Assembly: GCF_900129365.1 (NCBI RefSeq)
Contig: NZ_FQVM01000025.1
Span: forward strand, 1-34,404
Reading direction: 5' to 3'
Length of the DNA stretch: 34,404 nucleotides
Source: Clostridium fallax
Lineage (GTDB): Bacteria; Bacillota; Clostridia; Clostridiales; Clostridiaceae
The notes below the pieces were generated by a model. That model did not search any database, was not told where the DNA came from, and was given only the letters and a program-made list of their open reading frames with translations. Made by a program: the position numbers and the translations under genes. Shown here piece after piece: positions 25,176 through 34,278 of the stretch. The first letter of the stretch is position 1. The number at the start of each line of letters is the position of its first letter.

Positions 25176-25775
25176 TTATCTTCTGGCTTTAGAAACTCCA
25201 ATAACCACAGGTATTGTAATTAAAGCTGACAATATAGCTTCAGGAATACCATTAGTGGCTCCAATAGTTAAAAGTACAGTACCAACTGTTTGTTTAGATA
25301 CATTTATAGCACTAGCAAAAGAGTCTAAATATATGATATAAGTTAAACCTAAAACTCCTATAGTATTTATTAGTGTAGCAATAATTGCTGAAATACCAAT
25401 ACTAAGACCTTTAAATTTATTCTTAAATATTTTCTTTGTAAAAATAAAAACGTAGTAAGCACCAATGCCTATTAAAATTCTTGGTAATAATGCAATTATA
25501 GGGTTTAAAAATATAAAAGATGTTGGTGTTGGAGCAGTAACTGCTTGGTACATACTAAAAAGACCAAAACATCCACCTACTAAGGCACCTACCATGGGCC
25601 CTTCAAGAATAGCACCTATAATTACAGGAACGTGCATAATTGTAGCACTTACTGGTGGTATTGCTATAAAGCCAAGTCTAGTTATACCTAAAAAAATAGA
25701 TATGGCAGAAAGCATACCAGCTATTACTAGCTTTTTTACATTTAATCTTGAATGAGTTTTAATTCCTCTTTCCAT
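25176..25775 (-). CDS. ECF transporter S component (vitamin-type, possibly pantothenate)
   Basis: A 199-residue membrane protein with about six hydrophobic helices. The start (VKKLVIAGMLSAISIFLGIT) and LPRILIGIGAYYVF look like S components that bind a vitamin and join a shared energising module (EcfT with two EcfA) encoded elsewhere. The block HVPVIIGAILEGPMVGALVG and PTSFIFLNPIIALLPR is close to PanT-like pantothenate transporters from memory, but other substrates such as folate or a pyrimidine cannot be excluded. The ATG follows CGGAGGAAAC. It has its own promoter and a leader of about 90 nt. Confidence 0.85.
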   Translation of the reverse strand: MERGIKTHSRLNVKKLVIAGMLSAISIFLGITRLGFIAIPPVSATIMHVPVIIGAILEGPMVGALVGGCFGLFSMYQAVTAPTPTSFIFLNPIIALLPRILIGIGAYYVFIFTKKIFKNKFKGLSIGISAIIATLINTIGVLGLTYIIYLDSFASAINVSKQTVGTVLLTIGATNGIPEAILSALITIPVVIGVSKARR

Positions 25776-25873
25776 TTTTTGTTTCCTCCGTTCTTATTCC
25801 CTAAAAGGGATATAATTCGTGATTTTTTAATAATATTAATTGTGTTCAGTTTCCTTAGAATACTGACAATTGT

Positions 25874-25901
25874 ATTTTATCACCTTTGCCAATTTATTCA
25901 A
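25874..25901 (-). promoter_or_regulatory. Promoter of the ECF S component gene
   Basis: On the minus strand TTGAAT (25896-25901) and TAAAAT (25874-25879) stand 16 nt apart. The resulting leader (about 25867 to 25776) has a hairpin candidate pairing AATTGTCAGT with ACTG and ACAATT, and a shorter one around TATCCC/AGGGA close to the ribosome binding site. I do not recognise a known riboswitch in it. Confidence 0.55.
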
Positions 25902-26052
25902 TAGGAAAATGTTAAAAATTTATCGAACTTTACCCATTTCAAAATAAGAATATAGATAAAACAAGGCTTTAAGAGGACAAAGTATTAATTTTTTGAATTT
26001 TAAAAGTTACTTTTAAAATAAATTCATTTTATGTATATTTATTAAGTGTAGT

Positions 26053-26493
26053 TTATTTTTTTTTAAATATTAAAAATTTATTTATTAAAAATCCCAATAT
26101 TCCTGTGATCATAGAGGCTAATAGGGCACATATATTAGACCAGATATAAATAGGAATATTTACAGGCATAACAGTTAGATGTACTATAATAAAAGCGTCA
26201 ATTGCACTTAATAATCCTAAAAGTCCAACATATTTAAAATAAGTATCAAAACTTCCTTTAGATTTGAAGGTAATATGTTTATTTAACAAATAACCTGTAG
26301 TTGAATATATGCAAAAGGAAATAAATTTAAAAAGATAATTTATACTACCAGAAAATTTTCCAGTAACTCTCCAAAGAATATTTAAAACTACTATATCAAT
26401 TATAAAATTAGATCCACCTATTAAAGCGTAGGATATCAATTGAAGTAATGAATTAGAACTTTTTATCTTAAAATGAGATTTCATATTGTTCAC
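26053..26493 (-). CDS. GtrA family membrane protein
   Basis: A 146-residue protein with four hydrophobic helices in the GtrA layout: LISYALIGGSNFIIDIVVLNIL in the first, then GYLLNKHITFKSKGS, the family motif after the second helix, and the closing FLINKFLIFKKK. GtrA proteins are thought to move lipid-linked sugars across the membrane for decorating cell-surface polymers. No glycosyltransferase neighbour is present, so the partner is unknown. The ATG follows GAGGTG. The gene stands alone between the ECF S component and the divergent purine permease. Confidence 0.85.
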   Translation of the reverse strand: MNNMKSHFKIKSSNSLLQLISYALIGGSNFIIDIVVLNILWRVTGKFSGSINYLFKFISFCIYSTTGYLLNKHITFKSKGSFDTYFKYVGLLGLLSAIDAFIIVHLTVMPVNIPIYIWSNICALLASMITGILGFLINKFLIFKKK

Positions 26494-26606
26494 CTCTAAT
26501 TATTAATATAACTATTATAGTTATATTTTTCTACAATTCAAGGATTTTTATAAAAAATATAAGCTTTTATATTTAAATTAATATTATAAGTTAAATAAAT
26601 TTTTAC

Positions 26607-26635
26607 TTGTAAAAATATTAGATTAGTGTTATTAT
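26607..26635 (+). promoter_or_regulatory. Promoter of the riboswitch-purine permease unit
   Basis: TTGTAA (26607-26612) and TATTAT (26630-26635) are spaced by 17 nt. Transcription from about 26642 would begin 20 nt before the aptamer, as is usual for riboswitches. Confidence 0.65.
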
Positions 26636-26663
26636 GATAAACAAATTTAAAAATCGCTAATAG

Positions 26664-26730
26664 CTCATATATTTCTGATAATATGGTTCAGAAGTCTCTA
26701 CGAGGTAACCGTAAAAATCCTCTCTATGAG
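26664..26730 (+). ncRNA. Guanine-class purine riboswitch aptamer
   Basis: P1 is CTCATA (26664-26669) with TATGAG (26725-26730). The P2 stem carries the TAATATGG loop (with the G pair of L2) and the P3 stem ACGAGG...CCTC carries the TAACCGTAAAA loop, whose CC pairs with the L2 GG in the known fold. The base before TATGAG, C26724, is the specificity position; C there means guanine/hypoxanthine, U would mean adenine. The permease downstream supports this. Confidence 0.93.
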
Positions 26731-26790
26731 TAAACTAACTGGTATTTATGGTGCTAGCATAGTTTATTCTATGCTAGCACTTTTTATTTT
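26728..26790 (+). terminator. Riboswitch-controlled terminator and antiterminator
   Basis: GTGCTAGCATAG (26751-26762) pairs with CTATGCTAGCAC (26769-26780) and is followed by a T-run. GAGTAAACT (26728-26736), which contains the last bases of P1, can pair with AGTTTATTC (26761-26769) in the terminator. Ligand binding that keeps P1 closed therefore frees the terminator and switches the gene off. Confidence 0.9.
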
Positions 26791-26833
26791 TATCAAATGA
26801 GCTTTTTAGAGATTGACTATGGGGGAAAGAAGA

Positions 26834-28255
26834 ATGACAAATAAAAAAGAAGGTAACAACTTAAGGTTGCTAGAAAGATTGTTTAAAATTAAAGAAAATG
26901 GATCAGAGGTAAAAACAGAGATAATAGGAGGTCTTACTACCTTTGTTACAGTAGCTTATGTCCTTTTAGTTATTCCAAATATTTTAAAAATTGGTGGAAT
27001 GAACAGTGAAGGGTTAGTAGGAGATGAAGCAGCAAAGTTATTAATGACAAATGATCCTTTAATAGCATCGGCTTTTGCATCTACTTGTTTAGGTGCTACT
27101 ATAGGTACTCTTATAATGGCTTTTAAAGCAAATTTACCTTTTGTTTTAGCACCAGGAATAGGTTTAACAGCATTTTTTTCTTATAATGTTTGTTTAAAGT
27201 TAGGATATAGCTGGCAGCAAGGCCTAGCAGCAGTATTTATATCAGGACTAATTTTTATAGTAATTACATTAACATCTATTAGAGAAAAAATTATAGAATC
27301 TATTCCTAGAAATATGAAATTAGCAATTACTGCAGGTATAGGTTTATTTATAGCTCTTATAGGATTAAAAAGTGGAGGAATTGTTGTTGCAAATCCAGGA
27401 ACTTTAGTAGCCTTTGGAGATTTTACAAATAAAGCAGTTATATTAACTTTAATAGGTATAGTAATAATGTGTATATTAGTAGCAAGAAAAGTTAAAGGAG
27501 CTATGCTAATAGGAATAATTATAACAACTTTAATAGGTATTCCTATGGGAGTAACTCAATTAGATAGTTCAATTAAGATATTTTCCTTGCCGCATATAGG
27601 ACAAACATTCTTCGCAATGGATTTTAAAGGTTTATTAACTCATAATGGAACAGGAATAATAGGAGCATTAATAAGTATTCTTATGGTGGTAATAACTTTA
27701 AGCTTAGTAGATTTATTTGATACTATAGGAACTTTATTAGGAACAGCTCAAAGATCAGGAATGCTTGATAGTGAAGGGAATGTTAGAAATTTAAGAAAAG
27801 CATTAGAAAGTGATGCAATTGGAACAACTATAGGAAGTATTTTAGGAACTACTACTTTAACTACAGTAGTAGAGTCGGCAGCAGGGATAAGTGAAGGGGC
27901 AAGAACTGGATTACATAATGTAATTGTGGCAACATTATTTATACTTTCATTATTTTTTAGTGGAATAGTTGGAATTATTCCATCAAGTGCTACTTCACCA
28001 GCTTTAATAATAGTTGGAGTTTTAATGGTTGGAGTTGTAAAAGATATTGACTTTGAAGATTTTACAGAAGCAGTGCCAGCATTTTTTACAATAGCTATGA
28101 TGCCATTTAGTTATAGTATAGCTAATGGAATTGCAGTAGGAATTATTTTTTATCCCTTAATGAAGCTATTTACAGGTAAAAGAAAAGAAGTTAGCTTCAT
28201 ATTATATATTCTTGCAGCTTTATTTATTTTAAGATTTATATTATTACCAGATTAA
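26834..28255 (+). CDS. pbuG: NCS2 family hypoxanthine/guanine permease (AzgA/PbuG-type)
   Basis: A purine:proton symporter of 473 residues from the chosen start, with about 12-14 membrane segments. The AzgA signature is clear: GLTTFVTVAYVLLVIPN, then FVLAPGIGLTAFFSYNV, VDLFDTIGTLLGTA, and GTTTLTTVVESAAGISEGARTG, which carry the substrate-binding residues of this branch. Substrate hypoxanthine/guanine follows from the guanine riboswitch and family. The reading frame is open to TTG 26813 and ATG 26819, but GGGGG at 26821-26825 gives ATG 26834 a usual 8-nt spacing, so I take that. A terminator follows the stop. Confidence 0.92.
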   Translation: MTNKKEGNNLRLLERLFKIKENGSEVKTEIIGGLTTFVTVAYVLLVIPNILKIGGMNSEGLVGDEAAKLLMTNDPLIASAFASTCLGATIGTLIMAFKANLPFVLAPGIGLTAFFSYNVCLKLGYSWQQGLAAVFISGLIFIVITLTSIREKIIESIPRNMKLAITAGIGLFIALIGLKSGGIVVANPGTLVAFGDFTNKAVILTLIGIVIMCILVARKVKGAMLIGIIITTLIGIPMGVTQLDSSIKIFSLPHIGQTFFAMDFKGLLTHNGTGIIGALISILMVVITLSLVDLFDTIGTLLGTAQRSGMLDSEGNVRNLRKALESDAIGTTIGSILGTTTLTTVVESAAGISEGARTGLHNVIVATLFILSLFFSGIVGIIPSSATSPALIIVGVLMVGVVKDIDFEDFTEAVPAFFTIAMMPFSYSIANGIAVGIIFYPLMKLFTGKRKEVSFILYILAALFILRFILLPD

Positions 28256-28334
28256 ATTTAAAATTTTAAAATTATATATGTTTTAATAATATAATATATA
28301 TAAGTTTTTATATACATTTTAAATAAATACATAA

Positions 28335-28378
28335 AAATAGCTATGATTTAAAATTTCAAATCATAGCTATTTATTTTA
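28335..28378 (+). terminator. Terminator of the purine permease gene
   Basis: A perfect 15-bp stem (28335-28349 with 28358-28372) and 8-nt loop is followed by TATTTT. The rest of the 479-nt gap to the next gene (28379-28648) is very AT-rich, and I see no gene or known RNA in it. Confidence 0.88.
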
Positions 28379-28648
28379 AGAAAATAAGATTTTAAAATTT
28401 ATTCTTAAATATTTTAAAATAATTTTTTAGAACTTTATTAATTCATAATATAAAAGATTTGTTATTATTTTATATAAGATAAAATAATAGAATTTATATA
28501 AATAATTTTGTTGTTATAAGGAATACTTTTATAGTAGAGGAATAATTTATTGATAAAAATATAAAATCAATTAAAAATTTTAAAAAATTAATAATATTAA
28601 TTTTATTAATATTATATTTAAGATAAAGATATTAATGAATTAAGTAGT

Positions 28649-28678
28649 TAGACATTTTTGTTTTTTATACTTTATAAT
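28649..28678 (+). promoter_or_regulatory. Promoter of the M16C peptidase gene
   Basis: TAGACA (28649-28654) and a perfect TATAAT (28673-28678) are spaced by 18 nt, giving a leader of about 45 nt. Confidence 0.65.
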
Positions 28679-28734
28679 GATTATAATGTAAATTTTAAAA
28701 TATATAACCAATCTTATAAAAGGAGATGAAAACT

Positions 28735-31662
28735 ATGATAATGGAAATAAATCAAGTATATGAAGATTTTAGGCTTGAAGAAATAGTAGAACTTAAAGAA
28801 ATAAACTCTAAGGGGTATTTCTTTATTCATGAAGGCACAGGAAGTAATCTAATAAAAATAGAAAATAATGATGATAACAAAGTGTTCTCTATAGGATTTA
28901 AAACTCCGCCAGAAGATAGTACAGGAGTTCCTCATATAATAGAACATTCAGTTTTATGTGGCTCAAGAAAATTTGATACAAAGGAACCATTTGTAGAGCT
29001 TTTAAAAGGTTCTTTAAATACTTTTTTGAATGCTATGACTTTCCCAGATAAAACTTTATATCCAGTAGCATCAAGAAATGAAAAAGATTTTTTTAACTTA
29101 ATGGATGTATATTTAGATGCAGTATTTTATCCTAATATTTATAAATATCCTGAAATATTTATGCAAGAAGGATGGCATTTTAATATAGAAGATAAAAATA
29201 AACCATTAAAATATAATGGAGTTGTTTATAATGAAATGAAGGGTGCCTATTCTTCTCCTGATTCAATGCTTTATAGAAAAATTCCAGAAACTTTATTCCC
29301 AGACAATACTTATAAAGAATCATCTGGTGGAGATCCTGAAAAAATTCCTGATTTAACTTATGAAAACTTTTTAAAATTCCATAAAAAATATTATCATCCA
29401 TCTAATAGTTATATATTGTTATATGGAAATGGTGATACTAAGAAAGAATTATCATTTATAAATGATAATTATTTAAAGGATTTTTCAAAAGAAAATATTG
29501 ATTCTCAAATAAAACTTCAAAAGCCCTTTGAAAAACCGGTAGAAAAACAATATTTTTATGGTGTAGCTAAAGATGATTCTTTAGATAATAAAACATATTT
29601 AAGTATGAATTTCGTAGTAGGTGAGTCTACTGATAGGGATCTTTATTTAGCCTTTGAAATATTAAATCATCTATTACTTAAAACACCAGCATCACCAGTT
29701 AAAAAAGCTTTAATAGATAATGGAATAGGTATGTCTGTAAGTGGAGAATTTTATAATAGTATAAAACAGCCTGTCTTTATCATAACATCAAAAGGTGCTA
29801 ATGATTCAGATAAAGAAGAGTTTAGAAAAGTAATATTAGATACTTTAAAGGATTTAGTAGATAAAGGTATAGATAAGAGTTTAATAGAAGCTTCAATTAA
29901 CAAAATGGAATTTGAGCTTAGAGAAGGAGAATTTGATGGCTATCCAAGTGGTTTAATTTATTGCATGAGAATGATGGATAGTTGGTTATATGGAGGAGAT
30001 CCTTTTACTCATCTAAGATATGATGAAGCATTTAATAAAATTAGGGAAGCTTTAACATCAAATTATTTTGAAAGTTTAATAGATAAATATCTATTAAAAA
30101 ATAATCATAGCTCTTTAGTTATATTATCTCCTAAAAAAGGTTTAAATGAAGAAAAGGAAAATAATGCAAAAGAGAAACTTAAAAAGATAAAAGACAATAT
30201 GTCTAAGGAAGATATAGAAAATACAATAAATAATTGCAAAAAGTTAAAAGAAAGACAAAATTCTAAGGATTCTAAAGAAGCTTTAGATTCTATACCCCTT
30301 TTAAGCCTTGACGATATTGATAAAAATGCAAAAAAACTACCAATGGAGGAGAGAAATCTAGAAAATATAAAGATTTTATATCATAACCTTCCAACAAACA
30401 AAATAGGCTATAGTAACTTATATTTTGACACTAGTGTAGTGCCACAGGAAAATATTAAATATATAAGACTTCTTTCAGATTTAATAGGAAAGCTAGGCAC
30501 TGAAAGTTATGACTATAGTAATTTAGCAAATTTAATAAATATAAATATTGGGGGAATTAGCTATAATCCTGTAGCTTATTCTAAAAATGGGGATGATAAA
30601 AACTTCACTCCATTATTAGAGGTAAGTATAAAAACTCTATCTAAAAATTTTGATAAAACTTTAGAATTAACTAATGAAGTTTTAAATAAAACTAAATTTG
30701 ATGATACTGAAAGAATATATAACCTTATAAAAGAGATTAAATCTAGAATAGAAGGAAGACTTTTAGACAATGGACATAGAATAACCTCAAGAAAGGTATT
30801 ATCTTATGTTAATGAAAAAGGGGCTTATGATGAAGAAATTTTAGGATTAAGTTATTATAATTTTTTATGTGATTTAGAAAAGAATTTTCCAAAGGATAAA
30901 GAAACAATAATAAATAAATTAAAGGATACATCAAAAAAAGTATTTAATAAAAATAATTTAGTAATTGGTTTTACTGGAGAAGAGGAAGATTATAATTTAT
31001 TTATAAAATCTTTAGATAAATTTATATCTAATTTAGGAAAAGAAAAATTAGAAAAACAAAACTATAAGTTCCAATTAGAAAGAAAAAACGAAGGATTATT
31101 AACTCAAGGAAATGTTCAATATGTTGCTAAGGGTGGTAATTTTAAAAGAGATGGGTTTGAATATAGTGGTGCTTTAAATGTTCTAGAAACTATAGCTGGT
31201 TTTGATTATTTATGGAATAATGTAAGGGTTAAAGGTGGAGCATATGGAGTTTTTTCAAACTTTAGAAAAGATGGAGGAGTATATATAGTTTCTTATAGGG
31301 ACCCTAACATTAAAGATACTTTAAAGGTTTATGATAATATGTATAAATATTTAAAGAATTTTAATACATCAGAAAGAGAAATGACAAAATATATTATTGG
31401 AACTATAAGAAAATTAGATTATCCACTAACTAACTCTATGAAGGGTGAAGTTTCAGAAGGTAATTACTTTACCGGTACTACTTATGAAGACCTTCAAAAA
31501 GAAAGAGATGAGGTGCTAAAAACAGATATAAATACTATAAGAAATTTATCTAAAATGATTGAAAAGTTAATGGAGCAAGATTATATATCTGTTTTAGGAA
31601 ATGAAAATAAGATTATTAACAATAAAGAAATATTTAATAATCTAGTTAAAGTTATAGAGTAA
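28735..31662 (+). CDS. M16C insulinase-family metallopeptidase (PreP-like)
   Basis: A 975-residue zinc peptidase of the presequence-protease branch, which makes one enclosed chamber from two fused M16 halves and degrades peptides. The inverted zinc motif HIIEH lies at residues 67-71 (His67, Glu70, His71) and the third ligand Glu167 in YNEMKGAYSS. The C-terminal half carries the paired domain, with GGAYGVFSNFRKDGG and YRDP, which contribute substrate-binding Arg and Tyr in homologues. AGGAG at 28721-28725 directly touches an ATG at 28726, so ATG 28735 with a 9-nt spacing is the likely start. No signal peptide: probably cytoplasmic. Confidence 0.93.
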   Translation: MIMEINQVYEDFRLEEIVELKEINSKGYFFIHEGTGSNLIKIENNDDNKVFSIGFKTPPEDSTGVPHIIEHSVLCGSRKFDTKEPFVELLKGSLNTFLNAMTFPDKTLYPVASRNEKDFFNLMDVYLDAVFYPNIYKYPEIFMQEGWHFNIEDKNKPLKYNGVVYNEMKGAYSSPDSMLYRKIPETLFPDNTYKESSGGDPEKIPDLTYENFLKFHKKYYHPSNSYILLYGNGDTKKELSFINDNYLKDFSKENIDSQIKLQKPFEKPVEKQYFYGVAKDDSLDNKTYLSMNFVVGESTDRDLYLAFEILNHLLLKTPASPVKKALIDNGIGMSVSGEFYNSIKQPVFIITSKGANDSDKEEFRKVILDTLKDLVDKGIDKSLIEASINKMEFELREGEFDGYPSGLIYCMRMMDSWLYGGDPFTHLRYDEAFNKIREALTSNYFESLIDKYLLKNNHSSLVILSPKKGLNEEKENNAKEKLKKIKDNMSKEDIENTINNCKKLKERQNSKDSKEALDSIPLLSLDDIDKNAKKLPMEERNLENIKILYHNLPTNKIGYSNLYFDTSVVPQENIKYIRLLSDLIGKLGTESYDYSNLANLININIGGISYNPVAYSKNGDDKNFTPLLEVSIKTLSKNFDKTLELTNEVLNKTKFDDTERIYNLIKEIKSRIEGRLLDNGHRITSRKVLSYVNEKGAYDEEILGLSYYNFLCDLEKNFPKDKETIINKLKDTSKKVFNKNNLVIGFTGEEEDYNLFIKSLDKFISNLGKEKLEKQNYKFQLERKNEGLLTQGNVQYVAKGGNFKRDGFEYSGALNVLETIAGFDYLWNNVRVKGGAYGVFSNFRKDGGVYIVSYRDPNIKDTLKVYDNMYKYLKNFNTSEREMTKYIIGTIRKLDYPLTNSMKGEVSEGNYFTGTTYEDLQKERDEVLKTDINTIRNLSKMIEKLMEQDYISVLGNENKIINNKEIFNNLVKVIE

Positions 31663-31684
31663 TTAGAATTATATTAAAAAAATT

Positions 31685-31730
31685 AAAGCCTTATTAACTA
31701 ATATATTAGATTAATAAGGCTTTAATTTTA
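31685..31730. terminator. Bidirectional terminator
   Basis: AAAGCCTTATTAA (31685-31697) pairs perfectly with TTAATAAGGCTTT (31711-31723); T-runs follow on both strands. It lies between the converging peptidase and PHP genes. The loop itself holds a small palindrome (CTAATATATTAG). Confidence 0.88.
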
Positions 31731-31743
31731 TAATTATTTTAAA

Positions 31744-32517
31744 TTATAAAATTAGTTTTTGTGGTTTTCTTTCTTTAAAATATATAGGTTTTAAAGATAC
31801 TTTATCTAAAAGATTTTTAGCAACATCAAAGTTATGACCTATTTGAGAGACATTATGAGAATCAGAACCTAAAGTTACATATTTTCCACCTAAGTTTTTA
31901 TAAAGAGTATATATATTTTCTAGATGTTTAAAATCTTCTTTAGAATTTAATCTTCTAGTATTTAATTCTAAGACTTTATTTTTATTTAATAAAGCTTTAA
32001 ATACCTCTTCAAGATAATCATGAAATTCATCTATATTTATATTGTTATCTTCATAAGATCCATACCTACATATATAGTCTATATGACCTAAAGAATCAAA
32101 GTTATCATAAAGATTTATACATTCTAGCATAAAGGTTAAATAGTTTTTGTAATAAACTTCTTTATTTGGTTTTTCTTGTGATAATTTTAAAGATATATCT
32201 TCATCTTCTATAGCGTGAATTGAACCGATTATAAAATCAAAAGATTTATCTTTTAATAAGCTTACACTTTTTTGGTAAGTTTTTTTACTTAATCCTAATT
32301 CAAGGCCTAATAAATAATTAGAACCTCTAAAAGGTGAGTAGGTTTTAAGATATTCATCTACATTAACTTTAAATTTGTCTTCAATGGGATAATATAAATC
32401 TAAATGTTCTGTAGATATTATACCTAAGTTTAATTCTTTACCTATTTTTAAAGCATCTTCTAATAGCATATTGCTGTCTGAAGAAAAGTTAGTATGATTG
32501 TGACTGTCAAATAGCAT
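31744..32517 (-). CDS. PHP domain phosphatase (histidinol-phosphatase HisJ/HisK-type)
   Basis: A 257-residue metal-dependent phosphoesterase of the PHP superfamily. The metal-binding motifs are in order: DSHNHTNFSSDS at residues 4-15, ISTEHLDL, a Glu in LELGL, GSIHAIED, DSLGHIDYICRYG and GSDSHNVSQIGHNF. All ligand groups are present, so it should be active. Length and motif spacing match HisJ-type histidinol-phosphate phosphatases of histidine synthesis, but no other his gene is near, and some relatives act on other phosphates; I am less sure of the substrate than of the fold. The ATG has GAGGGGG. Confidence 0.87.
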   Translation of the reverse strand: MLFDSHNHTNFSSDSNMLLEDALKIGKELNLGIISTEHLDLYYPIEDKFKVNVDEYLKTYSPFRGSNYLLGLELGLSKKTYQKSVSLLKDKSFDFIIGSIHAIEDEDISLKLSQEKPNKEVYYKNYLTFMLECINLYDNFDSLGHIDYICRYGSYEDNNINIDEFHDYLEEVFKALLNKNKVLELNTRRLNSKEDFKHLENIYTLYKNLGGKYVTLGSDSHNVSQIGHNFDVAKNLLDKVSLKPIYFKERKPQKLIL

Positions 32518-32576
32518 AATTTATTCCCCCTCATAAAAGTACAAAATAATTATAACATAAAAATAACTATTTAAAT

Positions 32577-32605
32577 TGGACAAGATTTTATTATAGTTAT
32601 AAAAT
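32577..32605 (+). promoter_or_regulatory. Promoter of the 32638-34219 unit
   Basis: TGGACA (32577-32582) and TAAAAT (32600-32605) are spaced by 17 nt, about 33 nt ahead of the first start. Confidence 0.55.
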
Positions 32606-32637
32606 ATAATGGGAATATATTAAGGAGAGAAAAAAAT

Positions 32638-32964
32638 ATGAATAAACTATTTAATATAAGTAAAGTAGATTTTTACGAAGAAGATTTTCAAGATAACATT
32701 AATGAATTTGAGGATATAATTCCTATAATACAGGATTTAGAGAAGGATTTGTCTTTAGAAAGAATTCAATGTGTAGATTTAAATGACTGCTGCAATAAAA
32801 GTAAGGAGAATCTTTTTGCAGAGATTCAAGGCTTTGTAGATGAAGAAGGAGAATTTTATTTAAAGGATGAGGCTAAAGATATAAAAAAACCTTTAGATTT
32901 ATTTGTAATTAGGATTTATAAATGTGTTAGCTGCAAAAAATGGATGATAGATATTTTAGAGTAG
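32638..32964 (+). CDS. Small conserved protein with a C-terminal CxxC motif
   Basis: A 108-residue soluble acidic protein of unknown function. The middle has a pair of cysteines in DLNDCCNKS and the end has CVSCKKWMIDILE, a CxxC of zinc-ribbon look; four cysteines in all could bind a metal. No signal or membrane segment. The ATG follows AAGGAGAG. The next gene starts 19 nt after its stop with its own AGGAGG, so the two form an operon. I recognise the sequence type only as a clostridial conserved protein. Confidence 0.75.
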   Translation: MNKLFNISKVDFYEEDFQDNINEFEDIIPIIQDLEKDLSLERIQCVDLNDCCNKSKENLFAEIQGFVDEEGEFYLKDEAKDIKKPLDLFVIRIYKCVSCKKWMIDILE

Positions 32965-32983
32965 CTAAAATAGGAGGAAGGTT

Positions 32984-34219
32984 ATGAAAGAAACTTGCTT
33001 AAAGTATTTTCATAATTTAATAGATTACTTAAAAGGATTAGACAAAAGAATTTATGTAATAATAGGTATAATAGTTTGTATAACTATTGGATTTTATTTT
33101 GGTTATATAAAAAATTCTAAGAATTATTTTTTTAAAGATTTAGAGAAAAGTATTAAGAAAAAGAATTATGGAAGTCTTGAAGATCTTATAACTTTGGATA
33201 ATAAAAAAATTAAAGAAAAAAATGATTTGAAGCCCTTTGTAGATTATTTTGAAAACAATGAAAGCATATTCTCATTTATATCAACTTTAAAAAAGGGAGG
33301 TAAATGGGGAGAAAATATAGCAGAGATAAAAAGTAAAAAAAGCTTTTTAGGAACTAGATATTATTTAAATTTAGAGCCTAGAAATCTTTCTATTAAGGGA
33401 AACTTTAAAGATATTAAATTATATTTGGATGGAAAAAGTATAGGAGTTTTAGAGAATATAGATGAACCTATAAATGTAGACAATTTGATTCCAGGAAAAT
33501 ATACAATTAAAGGGGAACTTAATAATAAAGATTTTTCTTTTGATAAAGAAGAGACCTTTACATTGATGGATAAGAATTTAGATTATTATTTCCAGTTAGA
33601 TGGTATTAAAGTTTCTTTAGATACTCCATATGAAAATGCAGAGGTTTTAATAAATGGGAAAGATTCAGAAATTAGAGCAAAGGATTTTAAAGATATAGGT
33701 CCTTTCCCTATGGATGGTTCTTTTAAACTTTCTTTAAAATATGATTTTCCATGGGGAACAATAACAAGTAATGAAGTACCTATAGAAGAACTTCCAATTA
33801 TAAAAATTCCTTTTAATATAGTAAATGATACTTTAGAAAATCAAGTAGATGATTCAGTTAAAGAATTTTATAATAGTGTAATAGATAGTTTAAATAAAGA
33901 ATCTAAAGAGTTGATTACTGGATGTAGTGAAGATGTTAAAAATGAAATTTATTCTATTTTGAAGGAGCAATATTTTTTATTAAAAAATAATTATACTGTA
34001 ACTGATGTTAAAGTTAATTTCAGCCAAAGTCAGTTTAAGTTTGAAGATAATAAATATAAAGGAAATTTAGTAGTTGATGTAGGATATACCATAGACAAAA
34101 AGATTTTTGGAATACAAATTAAAGAATCTAAATATACTAAGAATTTTTTTACAAATATAGTATATCACAACGGAAAGTGGATAGTGACAGATGTTCAAAA
34201 TTTTACATTAACTAAATAA
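32984..34219 (+). CDS. TcaA-like single-pass membrane protein without zinc ribbon
   Basis: A 411-residue protein with a short cytoplasmic N-terminus, one transmembrane helix at about residues 23-42 and an extracytoplasmic portion of about 370 residues. That portion has the tandem domain order of TcaA/YvbJ-type proteins: a helical domain (FFKDLEKSIKKKNYGSLEDL), a pair of beta repeats (IKLYLDGKSIG and AEVLINGKDSEI, each a small Ig-like or PEGA-like unit), and an NTF2-like C-terminal domain (VDDSVKEFYNSVIDSL to HNGKWIVTDV). TcaA itself begins with a cytoplasmic zinc ribbon; here it is missing. A role in cell-wall stress response is known for TcaA but is only inferred here. The ATG follows AGGAGG. 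Confidence 0.8.
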   Translation: MKETCLKYFHNLIDYLKGLDKRIYVIIGIIVCITIGFYFGYIKNSKNYFFKDLEKSIKKKNYGSLEDLITLDNKKIKEKNDLKPFVDYFENNESIFSFISTLKKGGKWGENIAEIKSKKSFLGTRYYLNLEPRNLSIKGNFKDIKLYLDGKSIGVLENIDEPINVDNLIPGKYTIKGELNNKDFSFDKEETFTLMDKNLDYYFQLDGIKVSLDTPYENAEVLINGKDSEIRAKDFKDIGPFPMDGSFKLSLKYDFPWGTITSNEVPIEELPIIKIPFNIVNDTLENQVDDSVKEFYNSVIDSLNKESKELITGCSEDVKNEIYSILKEQYFLLKNNYTVTDVKVNFSQSQFKFEDNKYKGNLVVDVGYTIDKKIFGIQIKESKYTKNFFTNIVYHNGKWIVTDVQNFTLTK

Positions 34220-34278
34220 AAATTAATTTAGTATGATTTTTTAGTTAAATATTAATTTAATATTATATTTTTAAGTTT

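Noticed and set aside
26813..26833. Earlier TTG and ATG starts for the purine permease
   Set aside because: They have no purine-rich site at the right distance; the G-run ahead of 26834 does.
28379..28648. Possible small gene in the long AT-rich gap before the M16C peptidase
   Set aside because: No start codon with a ribosome binding site opens a credible frame, and composition is almost pure A and T.
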